A stretch of 64,000 bases of DNA from Humulus lupulus (taxonomy: Eukaryota > Streptophyta > Magnoliopsida > Rosales > Cannabaceae), in contig NC_084796.1 of NCBI RefSeq assembly GCF_963169125.1, forward strand, positions 216,714,448-216,778,447, given 5' to 3'. The notes below the pieces were generated by a model, which did not search any database, was not told where the DNA came from, and saw nothing but the letters and a program-made list of their open reading frames with translations. Below are positions 1 through 10,439 of this stretch, piece after piece. Position 1 is the first letter of the stretch, and every line of letters begins with the position of its first letter. The position numbers and the translations under genes were made by a program.

Positions 1-746
1 TTTTGTGCTTTAAATTGATCAGTGGCCACCACAGGCCAAAAACTGGCCAATTTTTCAGTTTTTTTCAATCTTTGTTGAACAGCTCAAAAAACCCAAATAA
101 CTCACAAATCTCATTTTTAATTCCATATTAATCCAATTAAACATTGGTAACAGCCATAGGAGTTGGTGGAATTTGAAATTCATAGGGTGTCTCTAAACTC
201 TATAAATAGGAGCCTATAGCTCACTTGAAAGACACAACATTTCTATCCATTAGAGCACTTGGCTAGAAACACCTTGAGGCTTGATTATTCCAGAATGCAT
301 TTCAAAAATCTGTGAGAGATCCCTTAGTTCTTGAGTTAGGGGGATATAAGCTTTTGGACAAAGGTTTCAAACCTTGTTCAAGTTGGTGATCCCCAACACT
401 CTTCACTTTGGTTGTGTGAGTGAGAGTTTATTGTTTTTGTTCTTGTTCTTATTTTCTACTTTTTTATTTTCTACTATTTCTTCTTGTTCTATTTACTTGT
501 ACTTTTGTTTAAGATTTGTAATCCTTTTATTATCTTTTGTTCAAGCACTTATAGTTTATTTGTATCTTTTTTTAATAGAGTTGTATTTTCTATTTCTATC
601 ATCTTACATCTCCTTCTCCTTTTATTTGTAATTTTCAGTTCTAGAGTTGTAACTCTTTTTAAATCAATCATTATTTATTTGTAATATATTGCATAGAGTT
701 GTAATTTATTATTATTTCCATTGAGGCAAAATATATTTTCCTAACA
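1..746 (+). repeat. LTR of a Ty1/copia family (3' part; left end outside window)
   Basis: This stretch matches the LTR at 3581-4734 from its GC-rich U3 block through the TATA region and the T-rich R/U5 to the terminal ...CCTAACA at 746. It is therefore the 3' LTR or a solo LTR of a sister copy whose remainder lies left of the window. A TATAAATA box is visible near 200. Compared with the 3581 copy, the two GC-rich hairpin blocks around the U3 centre are reduced to one degenerate block. The short plus-strand hydrophobic reading frames around 374-684 are only T-rich U5 sequence. Confidence 0.85.
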
Positions 747-774
747 CACATTACACCACAAATTTCCAGCCCTC

Positions 775-1700
775 AATTGGAACACAAAGGATAGGCACAG
801 AAATAAACTTATCCTTCATTGTCTAGAAGCTCTCTTCACATTTTTCAGTGCATGCAAACTTCTGATGTTTGCAGGTTAAGTTGGTCAATAGGGTGAAGAT
901 CTTCGAGAAACCCTCGACAAACTTCCTATAGTAACCCGCCAATCCTAAGAAGCTTCGAAATTCTGAGGCATTGTTTTGCTAGGGCTAGTCTCTAATGGCC
1001 TCGATCTTCGATGGGTCTACTGTATGCCCCATTCTTGGACACTATATGCCCTAGGAAAGTTACCTATTCCAGCCAAAACTCACATTTAGAGTACTTGGCA
1101 TACAACTGATGTTCTCGCAATCTGTTCAGAGTAAACCTCAAATGCTCCTCGTGCTCCTCCTTGGTTTTTGAGTAAATAAGGATATCATCTATTACCACTA
1201 CCATAAACTTGTCCAAGAAATCCTTAAATATCCTGTTCATCATGTCCATAAATGTTGCTGGGGAGTTTGTGTGTCCAAAAGACATCACTAAGAATTCATA
1301 GTGCCCAGAGCGAGTTCTGAAAGCCATTTTCAGAATGTCTCCCTCTTTCACTTTCAACTGGTGGTACCTGGATCGCAGATCAATCTTTGAGAATACAGCT
1401 GCCTGATAAAAAAGGTCGTCTATCCTAGGCCAAGGATATTTATTCTTAATGGTGACCTTATTGAGTTCTCGATAATCAATGCACATCCCCATACTCCCGT
1501 CCTTCTTTTTCACAAATAGAACTTGTGCTCCCCATGGTGAATGGCAAGGTCTTATGAAATCCTTATCCAACAACTCCTGTAGCTTGTTCTTAAGTTCCTT
1601 TAACTATACCGGTGCAATTCGATAGGGTGCTTTAGAGATCGGTGCAGTTTCCGGTGCAAGCTCGATTACAAACTCGATTTCTCTATCTGGGGGTAATCCT
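775..1700 (-). pseudogene. Ty3/gypsy reverse transcriptase, broken
   Basis: The longest open piece is 1573-1064. It shows the conserved RT blocks: [16 protein letters not shown], the CIDYRELNK segment, [10 protein letters not shown] and the catalytic-site region reading [11 protein letters not shown], where most relatives have F/YIDDIL. Upstream to about 1700 a [12 protein letters not shown] linker is readable with one in-frame stop. Downstream to about 775 a RT thumb-like GYYRKFVEGFSK segment is readable with stops. The ORF ends just before the RNase H start motif expected after a GWKFVV-like segment. The enzyme would copy element RNA into DNA; this copy cannot be functional. Confidence 0.85.
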
Positions 1701-1762
1701 GGTAATTCTTTGGGAAACACCTACAGAAAATCACAAACAATATTTACATTTTTTGGCTTTAG

Positions 1763-2210
1763 TTATAACTCCTTGGATTTATCCACTACACTATCCAGGA
1801 ACACTGAACAACCATGTTGCATCATATTTTGTGCTTCTAATGCAGATATTACGGGTGTCCGAAAACCCGTTACTTTGTCTTTAACGGAAAAGGCCTCTCT
1901 TCCTTTGGCCTGAACTCTACGGTCTTCTTCCGACACTCTATCGTAGCCCCATGTTTGGATAACCAATCCATGCCAAGTATGACATCATAATCTGGTATGC
2001 TTAGTTCTATAAGATCTGCTGGGCACTCCCTGCCCTCTACCATTACAGATGTTGATGGTAACCACTTATTTGACAACATCATATCTCCCGATGGCAACAA
2101 TGTACTAAAGTTATGTTCAAACATCTTATAAAGCATATTCACTCTATCAATCACATTCATGGAAACATAAGAATGAGTCACTCCATAATCAATTAAGACT
2201 CTACACATTG
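1763..2210 (-). pseudogene. Ty3/gypsy aspartic protease, degenerate
   Basis: The frame 2208-1870 carries a retropepsin-like fold signature: VLIDYGVTHSYVS in place of the usual LIDSGATHSFVS, then a DYDVILGMDWL segment, the second conserved block of gypsy proteases. The active-site Asp is kept, but the following Ser is Tyr and the Ala is Val. The frame ends at 1870 and continues only with a shift. It would cleave the Gag-Pol polyprotein; this copy is dead. Confidence 0.8.
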
Positions 2211-2229
2211 TACCAGATATAGGGCACTG

Positions 2230-3499
2230 ACCTGTAACTACAGTGTTGCTGTTGGCCGCTTAATTCTGAGTGAAAGAGAAAACCCTTGCTGGCACCAGGT
2301 TGTGTTGTTATTCTGTCCCGCCTTCCATTGTGGGCAATTCTTCCTTAAATGTCCTACCTAGCCGCACTTGAAACATTTATTGGTACCGGCCTGGCATTCT
2401 CCTGGTTGTCTTTTCGAGCATTTAGGAAAGATAGGATGCTCTACTCGGTTGCCTTGATGGTTCCCACGGTTCCAGTCATTGAAGCGATTGTTGCGGTTGT
2501 TGTGGTTCTGAGGGTTGTGATTGTTGCTATTCGTGGCGGAAGGTCTGGGTCTCTTATCAGTGCCACTATTCTGCCCTTCATTATCCTTTCTCTTGTTTCC
2601 CTCATGGAAGCCCTGGTATTGATAGTTCTCTCTTCTGGCGGCATTATCCTTCCATATCAGTTCTTCCAAATACTCAACTTCAAAAGCTCTATCCAGTACT
2701 TCTGCATAACTGACCACTTCAGCACTGGTCATCACAACCTCCTTCGCGATCATCGGTTTGAGTCCCCTTATGAACCTTTGGATTCGCAGAGTTTCAGTTA
2801 GCACCACTTCAGGAGGAAACTTCGCCAACCTATCGAACTTATGTGCATAGTCAGTGACAGATAGGTTCCTGTGTACCAGAGTTATGAACTCGTCAACCTT
2901 GGTTGCTAGTACGGCTGCACTGTAATACTTCTAACTGAAAGCCTGGACGAATTATGCCCAAGTCATGGTATTCAGGTAACGGTTCTGTTTAATTACATCC
3001 CACCAAATCCGTGCATCCATCTTAAGTAAGTAAATTGCACAGGAAACTCTTTGCCGATCACTTAACTCCATATGATCAAAAATAGCCTCAACCGATGTTA
3101 ACCAATCCTCTGCCACCATTGGATCAGCTTTCCCTTCAAAAGTTGGTGGGGCTTGTTTCCTGAAGCGTTCATACACTGGCTCAAACCCATAGGTTACAGG
3201 TAGTGTTGTAGTTGGTGGTATTGGCGGCTGAGGTTGTGCCACTGGTACTTGAGGTACTTGGGGTGTTTGGGACATTTTCGGTGCTTTTATAGCATGTTCT
3301 AATTCCTCATCTCTCAGCCTCAACTGTTCTCTTAACCTTGCCACCTCTGCAGCCAGGTCCACAGATGGTGCAGCTGGAGCTGTAGGTTGAACTTATGGCA
3401 TTTCTACATCAAGGGTTGTCGTGGTTTCAGACCTTGTGGAGACACCCTTTCCTCTGCCTTTTCATCTTCCCTTTCCTCCTCTTCCTCTAGTCGACATAT
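2230..3499 (-). pseudogene. Ty3/gypsy Gag with CCHC zinc knuckle, broken
   Basis: Translation can start at a Met near 3499 in a Gly/Arg-rich N-terminus, followed by stops. Frame 3362-2952 holds a leucine/charge-rich coiled segment, a Pro-rich linker and the retrotransposon gag domain (APPTFEGKADP, then a DARIWW-type core). Frame 2828-2358 continues the gag domain with an Asn-rich linker and begins the zinc knuckle CFKCG; the remaining H and C ligands follow after an in-frame stop. The protein would package element RNA in virus-like particles. Confidence 0.8.
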
Positions 3500-3580
3500 T
3501 GAGATTCTAAGGAAATCAAAGGAAGATCATAAGGAAGGAACTTTGCATAATGGTTTGATAGATATTTGCAAAGTCATACA

Positions 3581-4734
3581 GGTTATATTATTTTATAATA
3601 TAATGTAATATTATATTATATTATTATATAATGTTTTAGATTAAATAAATGTGATAAAGAGTGTCACATATTGTAACATATAATAGAGAGTTACAATATT
3701 TAGATATATGAGACATATCCAAATAATAAAACATATTTGGTGTTACAAATTGGTAACTTCCAAATATTACCCTTTATTGTGTAAATTTGGTGTTACACAA
3801 TATTGAGATGAATTTCATAAAGCCATTTGAGAAATGGTTGTTAAAGATATGATTTTAACCCCAATAATGTGTTTTGGGGGTTACAAAATCATTTGGGAGG
3901 CTTAGGAACCGTTTGGAAAAACAGCACAAATTTTTCTGCTGAAAATGGTTAGTGGCTGCGGCCGGTGGGACAGAGAGTAGTGGTCGCGACCACTAATGTC
4001 TCTGGCCGCGGCCACAGGCTAAAAACTGACAAATTTTTCAGTTTTTTCAATCTTTGTTGAACGGCTCAAGAAACCCAAATAACTCCCAAATCTCATTTTT
4101 AATTCCATATTAATCCAATTATACATTGGTAACAGCCATAGGAGTTGGTGGAATTTGAAATTCATAGGGTGTCTCTAAACTCTATAAATAGGAGCCTATA
4201 GCTCACTTGAAAGACACAACATTTCTATCCATTAGAGCACTTGGCTAGAAACACCTTGAGGCTTGATTATTCCAGAAAGCATTTCCAAAATCTGTGAGAG
4301 ATCCCTTAGTGCTTGAGTTAGGGGGAAATAAGATTTTGGACAAAGGTTTCAAACCTTGTTCAAGTTGGTGATCCCCAACACTCTTCACTTTGGTTGTGTG
4401 AGTGAAAGTTTATTGTTTTTTGTTCTTGTTCTTGTTCTTATTTTCTTCTATTACTTTTTCTTATTTTCTTCTTGCTCTATCTACTTGTACTTTTGTTTAA
4501 GAGTTGTAATCCTTTTATTTCCTTGTTCAAACACTTCTAGTTTACTTGTATCTTTTTGTAATAGAGTTGTACTTTCTATATCTATCATCTTCCATCTCCC
4601 CTCCTTTTATTTTTATTTTCAGTTATAGAGTTGTAACACTCTTTTTAATCAATCTATATTTATTTGTAATATTATTGCATAGAGTTGTATTATTCTTACA
4701 TTTTTCCATTGAGGCAATCTATTTTTTCTTAACA
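3581..4734 (+). repeat. 5' LTR of the copia element
   Basis: It starts GGTTATATT (first base mutated from T) and ends ...TCTTAACA. It is 1,154 bp, against about 864 bp for the 3' LTR once the insertion is removed. The difference lies in the 5' part of U3, where this copy has about 300 bp more sequence. GC-rich palindromes (for example GTGGTCGCGACCAC near 3990) precede the TATA box. Confidence 0.9.
4183..4190 (+). promoter_or_regulatory. TATA box of the copia LTR
   Basis: TATAAATA lies in the middle of the LTR, upstream of the T-rich presumptive R/U5. The same octamer is present in the LTR at 1-746 and was the insertion point of the CACTA element in the 3' LTR. Confidence 0.7.
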
Positions 4735-4787
4735 TTCAAAAGCTTATCCCTTTGTTTGTTTCAGTGGAAGGTGAGACCATCAAAATC

Positions 4788-5628
4788 ATGAATAAGGACC
4801 TAGTGAGGTTGGATAGGTTTGATAGGTCTAATTTCACTAGGCGGCAAGACAAGGTGAGATCCCTTTTGACCACTTTCAAAATAGCCTACATTCTAGAATC
4901 CACTCTAGAACCTTTCCCAACGCCATCCGACAAGGACACACCCGATGAGGTGGAGAAAAGAAGGAAGAGGGAGGAGGAAAATCCCCTTTGTAGGGGACAT
5001 ATCCTCAACGCCCTATTTGATAGGCTCTACGACCTCTACACCGAGACCAAATCAGCCAAGGAGATATGTGATGCACTTGAGAAAAAGTTCAAGGCGGAAG
5101 AGGAAGGTACCAAATTTTTTTTGATATCTCAATACTTTGATTTCAAAATTTTTGGTGATAAACCTATTCTTCCTTAAATTCATGAATTACAAATAATTTT
5201 TAACAAACTGAAAGTTTTAAAGATTGAGCTTCCCGAGGCGGCTAAATTACCACCGACTTGGAAGAGCTATAGGATCCTTCATAAAAATGAGGATTATTCT
5301 TTGCAGGAAATCCAAAAGCATATTCGAATCGAAGAGGAATCGATATGTAGAGATAAACTTGTGGAGGGGTCAAATGGAGAGACTTCCAAAGAAAATGCGA
5401 TGTCACAACCAAAACATCCCAAAAACAAAGGGAAAAAGGGTAACGAGAAACAAAGGGAAAAAGGGCGGGAAAGGTCCTAGCTTTGTGTGTGGGAAAAAGG
5501 GTCATTATGCTAGAGAGTGTAAGTATAGAAATGAACAACAAGGACCTAAGGTGAACGCAACTCAAGAGGAAAACAAAGTTGCTACCCTTAGTGAGGTGAA
5601 TGCGGTCCAAGGCAAGGTGAAAGGGTAG
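4788..5628 (+). pseudogene. copia Gag, broken
   Basis: From Met 4788 a copia-type gag domain is readable (capsid-like, UBN2 family style), with a TAA at 5175 and continuation in the same frame. Near 5470 the reading frame shifts by one. The shifted frame carries the zinc knuckle as SFVCGKKGHYAREC, so the first ligand Cys is Ser. A TAG at 5626 separates Gag from the protease segment. The protein would form the particle core; this one is not translatable as a unit. Confidence 0.8.
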
Positions 5629-6030
5629 TGGTATGATACATATTCCACCGTCCATGTCACCTATGAAAAATCATTGTTCAAGACCTTTGAAGAGTCAAAG
5701 GGCAACCATGAGATACAAATGGGCAATGAGGACAAATCCAAGGTACTTGGCAAAGGTACCATAGAAGTCTGTTTCACCTCCGGCAAGAAAGTTACATTAG
5801 TGAATGTACTTTATGTTCTCGAAATGAGTAGAAACTAGGTAAGTGGTGATTTTCTTGGAAAGCCCGGCATTAAAGTCGTTTTTGAGTCCGGTAAACTTAT
5901 ACTTACCAAATCAAATGTATTTTTGGGAAAGGGGTACTCTTGTGAGGGTAGGGTTAAATTGTGCACCAATGATATAACTTTCAATGTTAATTCCGCCTAT
6001 ATTGTTGAGTATGATTCTTTATTTTTGTGA
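5629..6030 (+). pseudogene. copia aspartic protease, degenerate
   Basis: The segment begins with a WYDTYSTVHV motif, which corresponds to the W-x-D-T/S-G-A active site of copia proteases with the Gly replaced by Tyr. A VLYVLEMSRN block, typical of the middle of copia proteases, follows and is broken by TAG at 5836. A TGA at 6028 precedes the integrase region. It lies in the same frame as the integrase. Confidence 0.75.
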
Positions 6031-7083
6031 CATCTTAGACTATCGCATATATGTTTTTCAACCATGAAAAGAGTACTAAAATGTGGTATGATTGCATGCA
6101 ATATTAAAAAATATGGTAAATGTGAAACATGTGTTAAGGAAAAAATGATTAAGAAACCATTTCCTAGTGTAGAAAGATCGTCTAATTTACTAGATTTAAT
6201 CCATAGTGATCTTTGTGAATTAAATGGTGTTTTAACTAGAGGTGGTAAAAGGTATTTTCTTACTTTTATAGACGATTTTAGTAGATATACCTATGTGCTT
6301 CTTTTAAAGCATAAAGATGAAACTTTTGATGCTTTTAAATTGTATAAATTAGAAGTTGAAAATTAACTAAATAAAAAGATTAAGGTGCTCAGAAGTGATA
6401 GAGGAGGAGAGTACTTCTCTAATGAATTCAATACATTTTGTGAAGAAAATGGTATAATTCATGAGGGCACTACACCTTATACACCACAACATAGTGGTGT
6501 TGCCGAAAGGAATAATAGGACTTATCTAGAGATGATAAATTCTATGTTGGTTATTTCTAAGTAGAACTTCAACTTATGGGGTGAAGCTCTTTTAACTGCT
6601 TGTCACATTCTTAATCGAATACCGATGAAGAAAAATGAGATATCTCCATATGAGTTATGGAAAGGAAGAAAACCCAACATAGGGTACTTCAAAGTGTGGG
6701 GGTGTCTTGCATATTGCAAGAAAAACAAACCTAATAGAACAAAGTTAGGTTCAAGAGCCATAAAGTGTGCTTTTGTTTGTTATGCCAACAATAGTAAAGC
6801 TTATAGGCTACTAGACTTAGAGTCTAATGTTGTGATTGAATCTAGAGAAGTTGAATTTTTTGAGAATATGTTATGTGACAACAATTCTCAAGCTTCAATA
6901 TCTCTAAAGGAGAATTTGTTATATGAGAACAATTCTCAAGCTTCTACATCCAAAGGTTATTCTCAAGAGGAGAATTATCAAAAGGATGTAAAGCAACCCT
7001 TTGAACCTAGAATAAGTCGAATGCCTAAAAATCATAAAAGTCTAGTAGTGGATGAGATAGATTCTCAACGAATTTCATTCTAG
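6031..7083 (+). pseudogene. copia integrase, broken
   Basis: A GAG-pre-integrase zinc-binding region (LRLSH, then CETCVKEK) leads into the catalytic core: LIHSDLCEL (first Asp), RSDRGGEY (second Asp) and HSGVAERNNR (Glu), so the D-D-E triad is visible. Stops occur at 6364 and 6562, both in frame. The C-terminal part includes YELWKGRKPNIGYFKVWGC and a connection region. TAG at 7081 ends it. The enzyme would insert element cDNA into the genome. Confidence 0.85.
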
Positions 7084-8681
7084 ATGGTAGAAGGAAATAG
7101 AGAGGAAGTCATTAGGAAAATTCCTATTGTACTTCTCGTTGAGGATGATCCTAAGACTTATAAAGAAGCTATGCAATCGAGAGATAGTGCATTTTGGATA
7201 GAATCCATCACTGATGAGATGGATTCCATACTTTCCAATAACACTTGAGAATTGGTAGACCTCCCACCGGGGTCTGAGCCAATTGGGTGTAAGTGGGTAT
7301 TTAGGAGAAAATACCACACTGACGGCACTATCCAAACCTTTAAAACTAGATTAGTAGCTAAAGGGTTTAGGCAAAAAGAGGGTATCGATTATTTCGATAC
7401 CTATGCGCCTGTTGCAAGAACAACTTCTATACGAATTTTGTTTGCTTTACCTTCGATACACAGCTTGTATGTTCATCAAATGGATGTCAAAACGACATTC
7501 CTTAATGGTGACCTCAATGAGGAGGTCTATATGGAACAACCCGAAGGGTGTGTCCTACCAAAATATGAACATAAAGTTTGCAGACTTGTAAAATCCTTAT
7601 ATAGAAATGGCATGAGAAATTTGATCAAGCCATCATGTCTAATGGGTTTAGACATAACAATGGAGACAAGTGTTTGTATTCCAAAACTTGTAAGGATTAT
7701 GTGATCATTGTTTGCTTAAATGTGGATGAAATGCTTACTCTAAGTAATAGCATGAAAGGGATAGAAGAAACGAAGAGGTTTCTATCATCAACCTTCAAGA
7801 TGAAAGATCTTGAAGAAGTTGATACCATACTCAGTATCAAAGTAAAGAAACATAGTGGGGCTTTTGCGTTAGGGCAAGCCCACTATGTTGAGAAAGTATT
7901 GAAAAAATTTAACCATCTCAAGGTGAAAGATACCAATACTCCATTCGATCATAGTGTAAAACTAGAGAAGAATGACGGAAGAGCGGTGGCTCAATTGGAG
8001 TACGCTAGTGCTATAGGGAGTCTAATGTACGATGCCCAATGTGCTAGACCTGATATATCCTTTGCGGTAAGTAAACTTAGTAGGTTTACAAGTAATCCAA
8101 GTGTGGATCACTGGAAGGAAATTTGAAGAATCCTAGGTCATCTCAAGAAAACCAAAGGGCTAAGCCTTCACAGCTCCAAATTTCCTTCAATTTTAGAAGA
8201 ATATACTGATGCAAGTTGGATATCCAATCTTGGGGACAACTTGTCCACAACTTGTTGGGTATTTACACTTGGTGGAGGTGCAATTTCTTGGGGTTCCAAG
8301 AAACAAACCTGTATATCTCATTCCACTATGGAAGCAGAGTTCATAGCTCTAGTTGCTACCAGCAAAGAGGCCGAATGGTTAAGGGATCTGTTGATAGAGA
8401 TTCCCCTAATCAAAGAGAATGTATCTACTATATCGATACATTTTGATAGCCAAGCGACATTGGCTAGAGCATACAACGGAGTGTATAATGGGAAGTCTAG
8501 ACATATTAGTCTGAGATATGGATATGTAAGAGAATTGATTCAAAGAGGAGTCATCTCAATATCCTATGTGAGAACAAGTGAAAATCAGGCGGATCCTTTC
8601 ACTAAGCAACTAATGAGGGATTTAGTGGCTGCATCATCTCGAGGGATGGAACTTAAACTCCCTAAAGAGATTCACGATTGA
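7084..8681 (+). pseudogene. copia reverse transcriptase and RNase H, broken
   Basis: After TGA 7246 (likely a Trp codon before ELVDLPPG) the RT reads CKWVFRRKYH, RLVAKGFRQKEGIDYFDTYAPVA and MDVKTTFLNGDL. A frameshift near 7615 moves to the frame of 7635-8126. There the catalytic box reads NVDEML instead of YVDDML, so two key positions are altered. After TGA 8124 the RNase H domain follows: TDASW, SHSTMEAEF, DSQATLA and a C-terminal NQADPFTKQL segment. Confidence 0.88.
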
Positions 8682-9218
8682 TGGTAACCTATCTTAACAC
8701 TAGTTATTCAACTAGTGTTAGGTTCAACAGGTAAAAAAAATTCAATCAAGTGAGTATTAGTTGTACTCAAAACAAGTCCCATCTGAGATATTGAGTACTT
8801 GTGTGTTACCAAGTTGAGGGTTAAAACCGAAAGGATTTTTAATAGAATTTAGTCTTGTGAAGACAAGTATTTTTGGTAACAAAATACGGTAAGAATTCTA
8901 TCTATATGGACCTAGGGGTGGTGCCGCCTCTCATGAGAATTGGGAGTATTCTCAAGAACGTCCATGAATGGAAAGTGCACATGGTCATTAACGGTGCTAA
9001 GCGAGACATAGAGGTCTCAAGTGAACATCGCAAAGGTGTGTGTGTTACCACCGATTTGTTATCATGAAAAGATGGTTCAATGCCTAGTGCAACCAAATTT
9101 TTGAAAAATTTTGTGATAATTACACTATAGTAAAGTTCAAGTTGAAAAACACTTTGCTTTATGTACTAATGCAATGACTCCTATAAGAGAGAGTTCTTGT
9201 TTAATCAAGTGGGTGATA
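8682..9218 (+). other. copia 3' untranslated region
   Basis: This is non-coding sequence between the RNase H stop and the 3' LTR. The bases just before 9219 (AAGTGGGTGATA) are moderately purine-rich and in the position of a polypurine tract. Short ORFs on either strand near 8873-9096 have no recognisable domain. Confidence 0.6.
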
Positions 9219-9537
9219 TGTTATATTTTAAAATATAATGATTGATTAAATAAGTGTTACAATAGATAACTATTTAATCTAGTGGCCACTGAATGTTGGT
9301 GGCCGCGGCCTGTGGGACAGAGAGTAGTGGCCACGGCCACTATTGTCTCTGGCTGCGGCCACAGGCTAAAAACTGACCAATTTTTCGATTTTTTCCATCT
9401 TTGTTGAACGGCTCAAAAAACCCAAATAACTCCGAAATCTCATTTTTAATTCCATATTAATCCAATAAAACATTGGTAACAGCCATGGGGGTTGGTGGAA
9501 TTTGAAATTCAAAGGGTGTCTCCAAACTTTATAAATA
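9219..9537 (+). repeat. 3' LTR of the copia element, left part
   Basis: It starts TGTTATATTT and matches the 5' LTR through the GC-rich U3 palindromes up to the TATA box, where the CACTA insertion interrupts it. About 300 bp of U3 present in the 5' LTR is absent. Confidence 0.9.
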
Positions 9538-9559
9538 CACTACAACAAAATAGGCATTT

Positions 9560-9975
9560 AATGGCTATATGGAGGAGACATTGTAGACATTTAATGTCTC
9601 CCCCTAGGGGAGACGTTGTTGCAGGAGCCATCAAAAGTGGCCCTATGACGTCTCCCATGGGGAGACTTTGTAGACATCCAACGTCTCCCCCTGGGAGATG
9701 TCATAGGGTGTACGTGTACATCCTATGAGGTCTCCCAGGGGGAGACGTTGGATATTTACAAAGTCTCCCCATGGGAGATGTCATAGGTACCTACAACGTC
9801 TCCCATGGGGAGACTTTGTAGACATCCAACGTCTCCCCCTGGGAGACTTCATAGGGTGTACGTGTACAACCTATGATGTCTCCCAGGGGGAGATGTTGGA
9901 TGTCTACAAAGTCTCCCCATGGGAGACGTTGTAGGTACCTATGACATCTCCCATGGGGAGACTTTGTAGACATTC
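9560..9975. repeat. Left subterminal repeat array of the CACTA element
   Basis: A motif of the form GTCTCCC(A/C)...GGGAGAC recurs about every 40-50 bp in both orientations, spaced by GTAGACATCCAAC-type linkers and palindromic centres such as GTACGTGTAC and AGGTACCT. The array is close to a set of perfect hairpins. Subterminal repeats are the known binding sites of the accessory transposase in En/Spm elements; binding here is inference. Confidence 0.85.
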
Positions 9976-10439
9976 AATGACTCATATAACGAGTCATCAT
10001 TGGTTTTTGTATTTTCTTTTTTTTAAAATTAAATAATTATTTTTAGTATATTAATTAATAGAATTAAATATATTATTTTTTTTTGAAATAGAATTAAATA
10101 AATTAATTAAAAAAACTAAATTATATGCAAATTTAAATTTTGAATTTTCATTAATAAAACCGAAATGTGTATATCTAATATGTTTTTGCTAGCTAAATAT
10201 ACAAAATTGTAATATTTGTTGTTAAACATACAAAATTAACAAATATTACACTAGCTAGCTAGACATATAGTAAGAAAGAAAAAGTAAAAGTAAAAGTAAA
10301 AAAAAACCTAATATGTGGGACGATGACTTTAAATTATCGATAGCATATGGTTCGCCCAGTGTTGTCGCATTTCATTAATATGTGCTAATGTATATGGCAT
10401 AGTGTTTAGCTACAATAAATTGTTAACTTTGTATAAATT
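9976..10439. other. AT-rich non-coding sequence inside CACTA
   Basis: The sequence is A/T-rich with poly-A/T runs and short GTAAAA repeats near 10280. I see no ORF. It is probably the 3' untranslated region of the Ulp1-bearing gene. Confidence 0.5.

Larger units (their letters stand above)
747..3580 (-). mobile_element. Truncated Ty3/gypsy (chromovirus, Tekay/Del-like) internal region
   Basis: On the minus strand the order is gag (about 3499 to 2230), aspartic protease (about 2210 to 1765) and reverse transcriptase (about 1700 to 775). That is the normal Ty3/gypsy order. The RT breaks off where RNase H should begin, right beside the copia LTR ending at 746, so RNase H, integrase and chromodomain are missing. 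On its gag side it was interrupted by the copia element at 3581; with one ATACA removed, the sequence resumes at 18504. The Tekay/Del assignment rests on the style of the conserved blocks and is inference. Confidence 0.8.

Noticed and set aside
374..684. Plus-strand hydrophobic Leu/Phe/Ser-rich ORFs (also 4356-4791)
   Set aside because: They lie in the T-rich U5 of the copia LTR and recur in each LTR copy. The composition alone explains them.
8873..9096. Two overlapping 64-codon ORFs after the copia RNase H
   Set aside because: They overlap on opposite strands in the element's 3' untranslated region and have no known motif.
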